NCBI GenBank assembly: GCA_932294295.1
Contig: OW028581.1
Location: 17,156,662 to 17,220,661, forward strand
DNA length: 64,000 nt
Source of the DNA: Alitta virens
Taxonomy: Eukaryota; Annelida; Polychaeta; Phyllodocida; Nereididae
Reading direction: 5' to 3'
Made by a program: the position numbers and the translations under genes
The notes under the pieces: generated by a model
Seen by the model: only the letters and a program-made list of their open reading frames with translations
Told to the model about the DNA's origin: nothing
The model's database searches: none
Shown here: piece by piece, positions 34,901-47,300 of the stretch
Layout of the letters: each line of letters starts with the position of its first letter
How positions within the stretch are numbered: the stretch's first letter is position 1

Positions 34901-37211
34901 ACTAAAGAAGTAAGATTTGTCTTGCTAGTGCCTAATCCTGTTCTTTGCTGTAATAATGGTTGTAGTAGAACTGAATAATTCATAGATAAACATTGAATCA
35001 ACATAGTTTTCTGGTAAAATTGGCTTAAGACTTTTATTGTAGATCTATTGTGTAAATTCCATCTCATGCAGGTATATGATCCAAGAGACAAGAAACGACG
35101 CAGTGATCTTCTACTTTCGAGCTCCCAAGGAGGGTTTTTACACATTTGAGGTTTTCACTCAGCCAGAAGATCTGCCAATGGAAATTCTCCACCGTGAAGC
35201 ATGTGCATACAAGGTAATATCTCAATGGATTGATCAATTGGTTGATTGATGGATAATTACTTTGAATTACATACAGATGTTTCTTAATGACTGTAACAGA
35301 TTAAGAAAAAAATCTTTTGTGTTTATCTTTTACAATAACAGTGAGTTCATTAGGTTGACAATTTCTCCATCATTGAGTCTATAACACACTTTCACAGAGC
35401 ACCCGTGTTGGCATTTTGCCTCATTGACCTCTCTGTGCACTCAGGTGTAAGTATCGTGACGTCATCAGTAGACAATGGTCATTGTGACGTCACAGAGTGC
35501 AAGAACAATGGTCAAGTAATGACATCATATATAACGTAATTAAAATGAGGTCAGTGAGGCAAAAATGCCAACATGGCCACCATGTGAATAGGTTATATTA
35601 TGATAACGTTATTTATTCAGATCATCTGTGAAGAAAGAGCCTCGGATGTTCAACCATATCCTAACGCTAGTCCTGAAAACCTCTACAGCTATGGTTCCGG
35701 TCCACAAATCAGTGATTTTGGCCTAAGAGCTTCTCAGAAAAATGCAATCTTGGTAACATCGAATGGTCAGACAGCGGTGACCTTTGAAAATTCTGAAGTT
35801 CTCAGACTACACGTCAAACTGAACAATGAGGAATTAACTAATGAAGAGCTGAGGGTTGCTGTATCAGTCCAAAATACAAATGGTTACTTGACTGTAATGT
35901 GTAATCTTCCTAAAACTGGAGAATACTTGCTGCAAATACGCGCTTCGAAACCAGACAACGGAGGCTATGAATTCTCATTTATCGCTCAGTATCTCATAAC
36001 ATACACAAAACTAAGTTTTGAAGCAATGTATGGCAAAGTTTGTGATCAACACCACTCGGATGTCGTCCCTTACAACTATTCTTGGGATGTGTACAAGCAA
36101 CTGTCTTCATTTGATCAGACAAGGTAAATTATATTGTCTTTTTTGGTGACATCTACATTCAGTTGGTATCTAATACAGAGCTCTGATTTCTTTTGACTTT
36201 ATATTTGTTATTATATTATTAGAAACTTTTTATAATACACCATAAATTATTTTTTTAATAGCAATCATCAAATTGACACTGATGCTGTCACTGTACCTTC
36301 ATCTCCAACTTCGTCATCACAGATGAAATTTTGGTGTCCCATATGCCTTGAGGAAGAAACACAGGTAAATTATTACTTTTTAAATATATTTGAACTTTGC
36401 CTCATTAGCATCTAATTCATAAAGTGCACAAACTTAAGGGTTTCCACTGCCAAATTTAAATATAACTGATTGGCTTTGTGTTTGCTATACGCGCATCAAA
36501 AACTACAATTTGCACTCAGGCAGGCCTGTTCTAGCCTGAGCCTTTCTCTTTCCCCGGAAAGTATACAATCACTGTGCAGCCATTACAGTGCTGCCTACAG
36601 CCAAGAACAATTTACACTAGGGTGAAGTGAAACAGTGGTTTAATTCAGGAAGATCTGTCCATTTCCTCTATGCTGTGCCGTGGCTTGAACCCACAACCAT
36701 TCACATTCGAGTTATTTGCCAATACTTAATCCACTGGACCACAGTACCCAGATGCTTAGGAAAATAAAATAAAATAAGTTTTGGTTTATTAGCGTGATAA
36801 TATGTGTTGTGTTATAAACATCAAGCAATTAAACATGGGTAGTTTGTCTCTAAACCGAGAATGGCTTCCAAAGTAACTGTGACAGAAAATACATGAAAAA
36901 GGATGACGATTGATTTAATTTTTTTATTTTTGCTCGAGTTATGCGCATCTATACCAAAAGAAAATAATTAGTTTTTTATATATAAGAATGCCAGACACAT
37001 TGCCATATCTTCGTTAAATATTTAATCCATTTTCATATGATATTCTTATTTCATGCAGATTGAAAATGGAACAAAACAACTGAAGTCAACAACATGTGGC
37101 CATATTTTCTGTACAACTTGCATCGATGGAGTTTTACAAACGGACAGAAAATGTCCGACATGCAGAATGCCTTTGAACAGCAGCGACGTCCACCCTGTGT
37201 ACCTGCCATAA
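31944..37211 (+). CDS. KY/hillarin-like protein with C-terminal RING finger, paralogue C (complete)
   Basis: Ten coding exons: 31944-32066, 32680-32762, 33098-33235, 33566-33718, 34355-34471, 34712-34909, 35072-35213, 35621-36123, 36262-36364, 37059-37211. They join to 1713 nt (570 aa). It is the most compact paralogue and lacks the separate linker exon of B and D. The transglutaminase-like segment (~70-170) has NHTWNAIYIDGDWHIIDC, so both His145 and Asp160 are present, the only member here with both; the expected upstream Cys-Gly-Tyr is not evident. The KY segment is YFLPDPEQFIFSHLPEDPAW (~181-200). Beta repeats run ~205-485, then a Ser/Thr-rich linker. RING ligands: C511, C514, C533, H535, C538, C541, C552, C555. 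The first ATG after an acceptor at 31935 is chosen. The protein starts MGNTE, but I do not claim myristoylation. An inferred E3 scaffold. Confidence 0.87.
32497..32662. mobile_element. pogo/Tigger-like MITE in gene C intron 1
   Basis: TIRs read TAGTCAACCCTGATTTATCC and, inverted, CAGTCAACCCTCATTTATCC, flanked by TA on both sides (32495-32496 and 32663-32664). CAGT...TATCC ends with a TA target suit the pogo/Tigger branch of Tc1/mariner. Its right edge is 17 bp from the first base of gene C exon 2. Confidence 0.8.
33337..33520 (-). mobile_element. Retroelement 3' end in gene C intron 3
   Basis: On the minus strand: GTTTAGCTGCAGCGCAGCC, then sequence ending CGACTTTAAATAAAGATT and an (ATTCT)n tail. 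Its inner part (TAAACCCTCAGCGAATCCC) also occurs at the ends of the long-TIR elements, so that family boundary needs care. It reaches within 50 bp of exon 4. Confidence 0.5.
34013..34087. repeat. Imperfect hairpin, arms ~33 bp, in gene C intron 4
   Basis: TTTGATCAAGGCAC and AATGTGTA on the left pair with TACACATTTTTCGAGTGCC and TTGATCAAA on the right around a short loop. It is probably a small palindromic MITE; a degraded relative is suggested near 56390-56410. Confidence 0.7.
35404..35577. mobile_element. MITE-like inverted-repeat element in gene C intron 7
   Basis: GTTGGCATTTTGCCTCATTG at the left pairs with GTCAGTGAGGCAAAAATGCC near the right end, about 170 bp apart. Two TGACGTCA sites lie inside (35458-35465 and 35485-35492). 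It ends about 45 bp before exon 8. Family unknown. Confidence 0.65.
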
Positions 37212-37275
37212 CCAAATGAACTCATGCTCAATATTCATAATTATATTTATATCATTATCCGTACCTCGTCTTTTT

Positions 37276-40142
37276 AACCCTCAGCGAACAAAGTTCGAAA
37301 AGGGTTTTTGTTATCATCAATGTCCATCCGACAGGGGGATGGTCAGGCGGGCCGGCATAACACTTTCATTTCCGGGGGCAGAACTCTGACACTTATGCAC
37401 TTACCCTAACGAAATTTGCACAGTAATACTCTATATGGCCTAATGGTGCCTTTTGATAGTCACATTGACATATGTTGGATATGTTTTACAAAATTTGGCA
37501 ATTTTTTCAGTTTCCAGAGCCAAACTCTGACACTACTGCACCTACATGCTTCAGACTTTGTCATAATATGTCTTGAATAGTGTAGCTGTGCCTTTTAGGG
37601 GTCTCATGGCCATAAATACTATAGAATTTTCAAAATTAGGGCAAAATAGGAAAAATTCCTACTTTTTCAAACCTCCATATAAAAGACACTATTTTCCTTA
37701 TACATATTTGAAATGGTATCAATAACATATCTAAATTATGGTATTTTCACTTTTTAAACTTCATTTTGATATTCATTTCATGCTAATTACAAAATAATGG
37801 AAAATCTGAAAAAAATGCTAAAAATTGTGTTAAATTAGGTTTTCGGAGCATAACTCTACCATTAATGCACTTAACCTCACAAAATTGTATATGGTATTAC
37901 TCTAAATAGCTTAGCTGTGCATTTTGATAGTCACATTGACATATCTGAGTTGTGTTTAAAATACTTAGTGAAAAATGAAAAACAAATGAAAAACAAAAAC
38001 ATAAATATTTCTGTTTCCAGAGCAGGACTCGCACACTACTAAATAGTGTAGTGATACCTTTTTGGGGTTTCATGACCATTTATGACAGATAATTTTATTA
38101 AAATAAGGAAAATATGAAAATTTGGACAGGTACTCTTTCAAACCCTCATATCAATGACTCCATGATCCTAACATCAGTAACATTTTGCCAATGATATATC
38201 TAGATTATAGTACTTTCACTTTTTAAGCTTCATTTTGACATTTGTTTTATCATTCTTTAATGTTCATAATATTGAAAAATCTGGAAAAAATGCAAAAATT
38301 GTGTTGCTTCCTTCATATTCCTTAGCATCCCATACTTAGCAATGACAGGCGTAAATGAAATACACTTCATGTGCAGTTATTAAATATTTAATCTTAGTAT
38401 TGCCATGCTCAACCCATTCAATAGTTTTTGTTTATAATTAGCAATTGTATAATAATTTGTTGCATGATGATCTATATTACTTTCACTTGACTCCAATACT
38501 TATCATTGTTTTCTTTATATACACCTGTAAAGTGTTCGGTTATAAATACTAATTTAAATGCCATAGATTTAATGCAAATCAGCAACCCAACAATTCAGTA
38601 ACTGAAGGGAATATGGCAATTGATAATGCCAGCTAAATTTAAACAGCGCGCAAAAAATATTTTGACTTATAACACATTAAAATGGGTGTGTCGAGTATCA
38701 TTTCATACAAAATAAACCTTTAGGATTTTGTATTTATTTGTATTTAGACTTTATTTATTTAAATAAAGTAAATAAAAGCCTTGAAGGTTAATTTTGTATG
38801 AAATTATACCCAACATCTTTATGTGGTATAACATTATTGCTGAATTTCATATATATTCCTTAGGATCATTGCCATAGCCCATATATGACTATTTTGGACA
38901 TACAAATTATAATCTTAGTTGTATATTAGATAAGGGAACATGCTATTGTGTTGATATTTCTGGTGAACTCAATACTCCTTATTGTGCATGAAATCTTTAA
39001 AACAGAACAATTAAATGGCAAGAAAAGAATAGAGAATACTTTTTATGCTCACTTGGCGGGAGGGCTCTGAACATAATGGATAGCTGTTAATACAGGGTTC
39101 CTGCAGGTTTACCTTCGTAAGAGGTAAGATATTTTTAGGAAATTATAATATAATGCCCACATGAAAATAAGACCACTAATATAGTAATATACACCAATAT
39201 TTTTAATTTCATCATCAAAAAAGCAATCAGGGTATTGGCTATTAAGCAATAAAATAAACACAGTTCTTATGTAGTTTAAGAAAGTTCATAATTTATATTC
39301 ATTTATATTTACCAAATCATCTGAATATTATCCAAGTATATTTGCATTAAAATAGGACAATGTAAGACTTAGTAGACAAAAGTAAGACTTAATATGGGCC
39401 TTAATTTTTACAAAAATAAAGTTAGACTTTTTCAGACTTTTTTATAACCCATGGGACCATAATGAACAAATGAAGAAATTCAAAAGTTCAAAAAATAGGA
39501 CATCTTGGACTCTTAATTAGTATTGCATAACAGGCTATGTAGGCCAGGTGGCAATTGTTTCGGTTCATCGCACACACTATATAAACACTCAAATAAAATT
39601 TGGAAAAAGTACAGTATAGCAGACTCAGATTTATGACCATATTTAACGAGTCTAATTTCCAGGCCTATGACGTAAAAAGGCTTGAAATATATTTATGACG
39701 TCACAAACAGATGTAGTTATGACGGCGGTTTCATCTTCAAGGTAAAGACAGCGTTTATTTTTGCTTTTTCTTGGGGGCTCCTGCCCCAAACCCCCGCTCA
39801 TCTACTCCACATGTTATTTTAATTGTGCTAGAACTTCAACCTTGTGAAATATTTGATAAAATTTGATATAAAATGGGCGCTAAATATGGGCATCAATTTG
39901 GGTCCGCTACACTGCACTAAACCCTAATATTTTTGTAAAACATAGCCAATATATGTCAGTGTGGCTATCACAAGGCACCACTAGGCCATATAGGGTAAAT
40001 GCATTGGTGGTAGAGTTCAGCTCTAGAAACGAAAGAGTTCTGCTCTGGAAATGAAAGTGTAACACCCGCGCTCCTGCCTGTCGGACTTACACATAACAAT
40101 TTTAATGATGCCTGTGTGCTACGTGGGATTCGCTGAGGGTTT
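37276..40142 (+). mobile_element. Long-TIR DNA transposon, fuller copy between genes C and D
   Basis: It begins AACCCTCAGCGAA and ends with the inverse TTCGCTGAGGGTT. About 200 bp inward from each end are related in inverted orientation (TCCGACAGG, then GAACTCT...GGCCTA...GATAG...CACATTGACATAT). The interior is AT-rich without a recognisable transposase, so it is probably non-autonomous. The outermost bases of the family are uncertain, because a fragment at 33440-33510 extends past the AACCC end. Confidence 0.6.
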
Positions 40143-41033
40143 AGCTTTTTTTTATTGATGTTATATTGATTGTTATATGATGTTATATTTATGTTATATT
40201 TATTATATTTATGTTATATGTTACATTGATGTAACATTGATAGTGCATTTCTTTTTTTTGTTGCTTCAGTGCTAAAAATGTCCCTGATATCTTCACCATT
40301 TCCTATTAACGAAGAAAATTTTATGTTTTGTTATATCAACTTTGTGGCTGTTGCTTTATTCATATTCATATAGACAGCGGTATTTGTATTCAAGATGTCA
40401 CTCAAACTAAGAATGAAGTATTGTGATACATATTTTTTGTTGATGATCAATGAAAGGTATTCTAGTATTGCAGCTTCATTCATTTATTAGCTTTTAAGTT
40501 ATTTATGCCAAAAGAATAAATTATAACCTCGTTTATATCTTCTTGTTATCTATGGTAAACTGCCAGATGAGTTTCAGCCCCACCATGGCATGGAAGAAGT
40601 TAGTGGAACCTCTGTTACTCCTTGCTGCACTTGATCCAGACATACAAATTAAATGACAGGTTACTAAACTGGTCACAGGATTCTTGTAAAATGTAGGAAG
40701 ACAGTATTCTTCATATCTCGGAGCTCGCCCACAGCTCCCTGAAAAAGTGAAAATGGCTCCCGGACCTAGCTCCCTGGAAGCTCCATGGCAGCTGCCTGAA
40801 AATTTGAAGTAGGCTACCTGCAGGTTAAAGTTTTAATTATTTTGGACACTTATTTTTTGTCAACCGATATAACAAGCATTCTGTGGCTATTTCTATGGGG
40901 AATGTAAGACAGTGGACATCTCACTCCATTGGGAATTTGTTTAGCAAGATCCATTGCTATATTGAAATATTAATTGAACTTATTTGGCGTTATTTGATTA
41001 CTGATTTATGACTGATTTTTGTTTTATATATAT

Positions 41034-41178
41034 TACATGGCCAAATGTGCTACGTCCGTTTTTCATGCGTTTATCCAAACGAATGGAAAACGCATGGTTT
41101 TCACCTTAGGCAAAATCATGCATTTTCCATGCGTTTATCCTTCTCATGGAAAACGCACGTGGCACATTTGGCCATGTA
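41034..41178. mobile_element. Palindromic MITE, copy 2
   Basis: Same 17-bp TIR (TACATGGCCAAATGTGC) and inner arms as the copy at 26881, 145 bp long, between genes C and D. A left-truncated copy lies at about 5310-5380 in gene A intron 4, keeping GGAAAACGCACGTGGC and GGCCATGTA. Confidence 0.8.
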
Positions 41179-42252
41179 GTAAAATTAATTAAATTCTATG
41201 AGTATAACACACAGTTTTCTTGAATTGTCGTGGTTTGTCCCAAGTTTATTACTGTAATACTGTCTGTCTGATAAACGAAGAGCATTTTTCACTGTGCTTT
41301 TTAAGCTTTTTTGATACAGCATATTTTCTCCAGATGTATATCTTTTTAGAGTAAATATATAGCCCTGTTTCCCATAATTAATAAGGCTTAAGCCATATGG
41401 ATAAAAAAATTCTGTTTTCGTAATTCGTTTTTATAGTTACTTAGTTTTCAGTTACAAAAATCTTGGCAAATATGTAAGAGATGTATCTAATATATAATAA
41501 ATAGGTACTTATAGATCGGCTTTGAGTATCCAGCTATAGCCAGACAGTTCCGTTTGGTGGCAGGTAGCATCGTATAGGAGAAGTTGTCTAGCTTTGTCTA
41601 GATTCAATGTGACCGGCCGTTTTAATGAAACTAACTATGTCTTACTTCATGGTTTTTTACTTTATTCATAGTCATTGAGACAGCAATGATGTAACGTCCA
41701 CTGTCAGTTTGACATGGGGATGGCTATTTGTAAAATGTAGAGTTATGTTCTCAGAAGAAATCAAACAAACCAAAAGCTGCTCTTGCATTAACATAGGATG
41801 CTAATAATATGTCAAAGCTTTGCTGATGTTTAACAGTCAATTCATAGACTTGGAAATAAAACTTCAGGGGTGGTCTTGTGAATCAAAGACTAAATTGCAA
41901 AGTAAATGCAGTGCTTCATAAAACTTTCACATTGAATATTTTTAGATTTTAGAATTATGTCACTGATCGTTACCTATATCCAATAGATGGCATGTCAGAG
42001 TTTTAGTACCAACACTATTGTGTAGATGGCGAAACTAGCTCAAACATGCAAACATGTGCCCTGGACATGATACTCATATCATACTCAATTATATGTATGT
42101 TACACTTTCTTTTTCACTACTACAAATCATATCCAGTTTGTGGAATAACCTTCATAGAGTACAACTGAATTTGAATCGAGGGAGGCATAGAGCTACGTAA
42201 GTTATTCTTAGTACTCTGATCCATATTTGATATTAATGTCATGTCTTATCAG

Positions 42253-42698
42253 CAGTGGCGGATCCAGCCCTGATAGTCCAGTAGAACTTTGTGGAAAAGT
42301 AGGGTAGTGTGGCAGCTATTTTAATTTTTTGTATGTGGTTGATATAGGGTAATTTGAGGGTGCTGATTCCAAATCTGATGGGTGCCAGTTCGGCATCCTT
42401 GAGCATTTTGAGATATTCACAAAAACGGTTGCCATGAAAATGAAACTTTGCATTTTCAATATTCCACAGAAAATGTGAATTAGTAAGATTGCCATAATCC
42501 ATACCTATAACTAATGGTATGACCAGGGGTGCGGGGGGGGGGGGGGGGCAAGTCTCTACGGAGGGGCCAGATCTTGACTGAAGGTTGTCCCTGTGACCCT
42601 GTCAGTAATATTGGTCATATATAGATATTAAGGCTGCTACGGGGGGGGGGGGGGGGCATAGCCCCAATGCCCCCTCTCTACCCCTGGATCCGCCATTG
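42253..42698 (+). mobile_element. hAT-type MITE (446 bp) with 8-bp target duplication
   Basis: Ends CAGTGGCGGATCCAG and, inverted, CAATGGCGGATCCAG (14 of 15). CTTATCAG is duplicated at 42245-42252 and 42699-42706. CAGTGGCGGATCCAG is a terminus I associate with Tip100/Zaphod-like hAT elements. The interior contains two long G runs (near 42531-42548 and 42640-42656). No coding capacity. Located between genes C and D. Confidence 0.9.
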
Positions 42699-44336
42699 CT
42701 TATCAGTGCTATAACATGGCTCTACAGGACCCAACTGAAATACTACCTTTTTTTCTTTTTTTCAACATGTATATATATATAAATATATCATATCATGTGA
42801 CCGCTGTCTAGGTTGTTGATATGCTTATGTATATTATCATTTATCAAAGTAGATAAAGTGGCCGCAAACTGATAATCAGGATAGATCATATTATATTCAA
42901 TCTAATTCAATATATTTTGACAAGGCCAGCAAAATATCATACTGTGACATTACAATTCAAAGTCTATTTATCTACATGTACATTTATAAAAAGTTAACAA
43001 AATTACATAAATCAAGCCCAAAAAAGAGATACACCAAACAAAAGAAAATTATTATAAAAAATTTGAAGAAAAACGGGTCATCGCTTTTTTTGTCTCCTCT
43101 AGTGGATTTTGCATAATTACAAAATATATAATTCTAAATTTGCTTCTGGATCACACGCTAATTTGTACTTTCATGTGAGATTATTTGCGTTCATTATAAC
43201 CTCATTCCTTGTCTGCTGCCTGTTAAATGAGATGTCCAATTATTGTTGTGGGCAGTGTAAACTATATGACATCGCATGGTTTTAAATGAGTTCCCCATGT
43301 TTTGTAGCTCTGAATGAAATTCCCCAATGAGTCACATCCTCCAACCATTTGCTATTTTGGTCAATTTTGTGTAATTCGCATAGTCAACGTTTTTAGCAAG
43401 AGTGATGTCTAAAGATACATCTTTTGACTTAGGTACTAAACATGAAGACTCATTTTTATTTTTATTTTTATTTTTTTTGTGATTCACCATTTACAGAAAA
43501 TGAAGGATCCTTTTGCAGTATTATTGTAATGCACTTAATCTCTTGTTTTAAATAATTAATAAATTCTAGTTCATGGCTTTTTTACATTTTTCCCCTATTA
43601 GCCCTACCACCCAGATACTTGTTCTCTTCAGCCTACGTGATTTTAGGATATGATATTTTGACGATGTTATTTACTCAAAGAGATTTTAATGCAATTATTT
43701 TATGTTTAACTCTCCCTACTAATATTTTGATGATATATATTGTTGTGTTCTTATCGACAAATAGCCGATGGCTAATGTTTATTGTAATTTTAATAGTCGA
43801 TGTAAAATACAATTGTATCTTATCTTATCTCATCTTATTTCTTATCTATCTTATCTTATCTTATTATATCTTATCTATCTAATCTTATCTTACACGGATT
43901 ACTCACACCCTAGATATAACCATTTGAATTTTGAGCATCTTATTTACAGTTGTAATTTAATGATAGGAATTATGTATGATTGAGTTACACTATGGACTAT
44001 TTAGTTAATAATCAGTTTTCTTGTATTCTACATTTTATTAAACTGATTGCAATGTATTTTCACTATCATTTGAGTCCATCACGTTGTTTAACATTTCTGT
44101 TACACAATTGAAAAGCTATTAGTGAGACAGACAAGGTTGTATTACCCTACATACTTTTGACCACAAAACTTTTCTGTAGCTCATTAGAAACTTTTGAAAA
44201 GTTACAAGAGCCATGTCGTGAAAAGAATAGATGCTGCAAAGTGTCGCCATAGCCTGTTTACCTTAACCATTGTATGAAACTTTTGTACTCGTTTTTCTGT
44301 ATCAGGTTTGTAGCATGACTAAATAAGTCCAAGCAG

Positions 44337-47300
44337 ATGGGAAACTTGCTTAGAAGGGAAGCATCAGAGGAACAGACCGCAGAAGCAGCTCCTGAGAACT
44401 TCGTGCTTCAGAAACTACCAACAACTGGCAGACCTCCTCCTGCTCCCCCCAGAATCCTGAAACATCAGGTATACACTGACCCTGACTTTTTCAAAGAAGT
44501 TGATGACCATACCATTGCTGTAAGTAAAATAACATTGCTTAGCATATTGATAAAAATGTAATTTAGTGAGGAGAATAAACTTTGAGCTGACAAGCCTGCT
44601 ATTCAAAGCTTTCGGCATGGTAAACTTTTTATTGACTACCATTCTTAACCATATTATTGTTAACGCTTGACAAACTTTTAAAATTTTGTCTAACTCCATA
44701 TGACCAACTCCATATTGATAAAAATTAGTCAGATTAACTAAGATTGACTAACATGTTATTCAAAATTGCCAGGGGTCAGTCATGTCAAATGGTTGAAGGT
44801 TAGTTTAATCAAAGATAATCATTGCACATCTTTCAATACAATACAATAACATTTGTAATTGTGGGATGCAGCCACCAATGTGTAACGCTATCTTAGCAGC
44901 TTATTTTTTTTCTTCACATCTGGCATATTTAACTTGAGAGCTATTGAGTCTGCAGCAAATATTTATATAGGATCTGTCCATATTAAATAATTATGATGTA
45001 ATGCATTGAGAATTTGTTTTGTGTTTTTTTCCTTTTTTTTTATTGGTAGGTTGCCAATGTCGCCTTTACAAACTTTCGGGATTTGATTTGGAATCTTGTC
45101 TTCAAGAAAAAATTCAATGAATTAGAAAAGGCAAGGTATGTGTTGTGAAAGTAATTTTAGTAACTTGCATGCCATACCTCTGGAATAATTGCTATCTCCT
45201 GCCAGCTGCAGCTGGATGCGATAGTATCCAACCAAACTTTCTAATATAATTTGACATCCCGACGTCACAAGACTTCAGTTTTCTAATGTGTGCAAGCAAG
45301 ATGGGTCTTTGTAACGACCTTCCCTTTCTCTAACAATCAAATTTTTAATATTTTGGACAGCCACACCTAGCAGATAACAATACTCCCCTTGCGAGAACAA
45401 AAGTGTTGGTATTTCTACTATAAGAAAGTCTGGTCAGATGCTATCACACCCAGTAGATTAGCAATTGCTTATGATAAAACTCACAAATAATTTCTCTGAA
45501 GAGCGATTTGATTTGGCATCATCCCTGTGCATTGAAATTTTTATTGTCTGGGCAAACCATAAACAAAAACTATAATGTTTCTGTGTATTGTAATTCATGT
45601 ATGTATTATTTCTGGACAATAAACAAATAATCAATCAAAAAAAAACATACCAGCGCAGTTTAAAAGTAGCTGGTCCATCAAATATATATTAATATTATAC
45701 TCCAGTAGTACTTAAAGTTTATCTGATAACAAAAATACGAACCCCAGGCATGATGCACAGGCCTAAACTACTGATCTCATAACTTCACCTAGCGAAAACG
45801 CGGCGGCCTGTATTATATATATCCTAAAGGTATCCATCGGCCATGCAGATTAACGATAATCATTAATTAAACTTATGCCCACACTTTTTTCTGTGATAAA
45901 TACAGCATGACATAGACTGTTAAAGCACAGAATTATCCCAAATATAGTTTACAACTGTGTTCACATACACAAAAAGTTGTTTTAGGCCTTCCTGTGCTGC
46001 TACGAGAGGGAATTCCTGACTAAACTTGAACATTTTGTTGAATGTGGCTCCCTTCAACATTAGCTGGGCCGCTGCGACTAGCTGACGCAGTACGCAGGTA
46101 GGGGCTGCCATAAACCAGGAGGAATTCCTCCCGGTAGCGTGCGCGCGCATCCTATACTTTAACATTGAAAATGCGTGGACCGGAACGTGATCCCAAGTCT
46201 AAAAATCAGAAAATTCAGTGCTAGGCCAATCAACCATGGGAGATGGACAGCACCTACCTGCCTATCGCGTTACCGAAATATGGAAATTTGTGACACCAGT
46301 GCCCGTTTGGGCCGGAGACCTCTCTTTGGGCCATGAACGATGTTTACCTTGATGTTACTATAATAGATCAAGTGTCGAAGTCGGCGCATAGTAATTTAGG
46401 CCCGTGCATTATTTTAACAGATATCGGGTAAAACTTTTCTACAAAAAAAAATCAAAAAAAGCCAAAAGCAAAAATAGTCGCCTACTCAAGGCAGGTTTTA
46501 TACAAAGGACATAAAACAAATTTGGCAGTTATATGGTAGTATTGTCAGATGTAAATAGTTCTCTGATTGAAAGTATTTACCTTAAAACATACCATAATTT
46601 CTTTTTATTTGTCACATATGTCATGAAGACAAAATATGCATTACTTGTTTTCATCTTGCCTTCCATAACAGAGCTATATTTCGATGGATGACACTGAACA
46701 GAAAGCACAAATACAGCTTTCACCACAGAGACCGATGTTCACCAGATGCAATTTTGCAAGGATACAAAAATGGCACAAAAAGCGCAGCGCAGGCTGTGGA
46801 GTGCTTAGCATTGTAAGACACTTAAAGAATGAATAAGTTTTTGACACACTGAAATATAATGCAGAAATAAGACAATAAGGCTCGATAACTCACTTATAGA
46901 TTAAGAAATATCAAAAATGCATGTGGCAAAGCATGGTTAGAAGAAAGCACCAGAATAGAAAACACAGCAAGCAATGCATGCACAGCCTCAACGTGGAAAA
47001 ATTGTAGACATAATGGTATGTAGTAAGTGCTTTAGACAAGCCTACGCAGTAATGTGTTTTGGTCTTGCAGCGCATGTTCAGCCAAAATCTGCCTGGGGGC
47101 TGCGCACCGTACCATTGCGACATTAACCAGAAGGGATTCCTCCCGGTAGCGTACGTGCGCATCCTAGGCTTTTACATTGGAAATGCGTTGACCGGAATGT
47201 GTTTCCCAGTCTAAAAATAGCAGAAAATTCACTGCTTGGCCAATCAGCCATGCAGGATAGGTAGACCATTAACCAGGAGGGATTCCACCCGGTAGTGTGC

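Larger units (their letters stand above)
40143..44303. other. C-D spacer, right part: transposon remnants, no gene seen
   Basis: Besides the MITE at 41034, the inverted dispersed repeat at 41515 and the hAT MITE at 42253, it holds a (CTTAT)n-tailed retroelement end at 43795-43890. Short AT-rich frames (for example 43619-43882) are hydrophobic by composition and not convincing. Confidence 0.6.
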
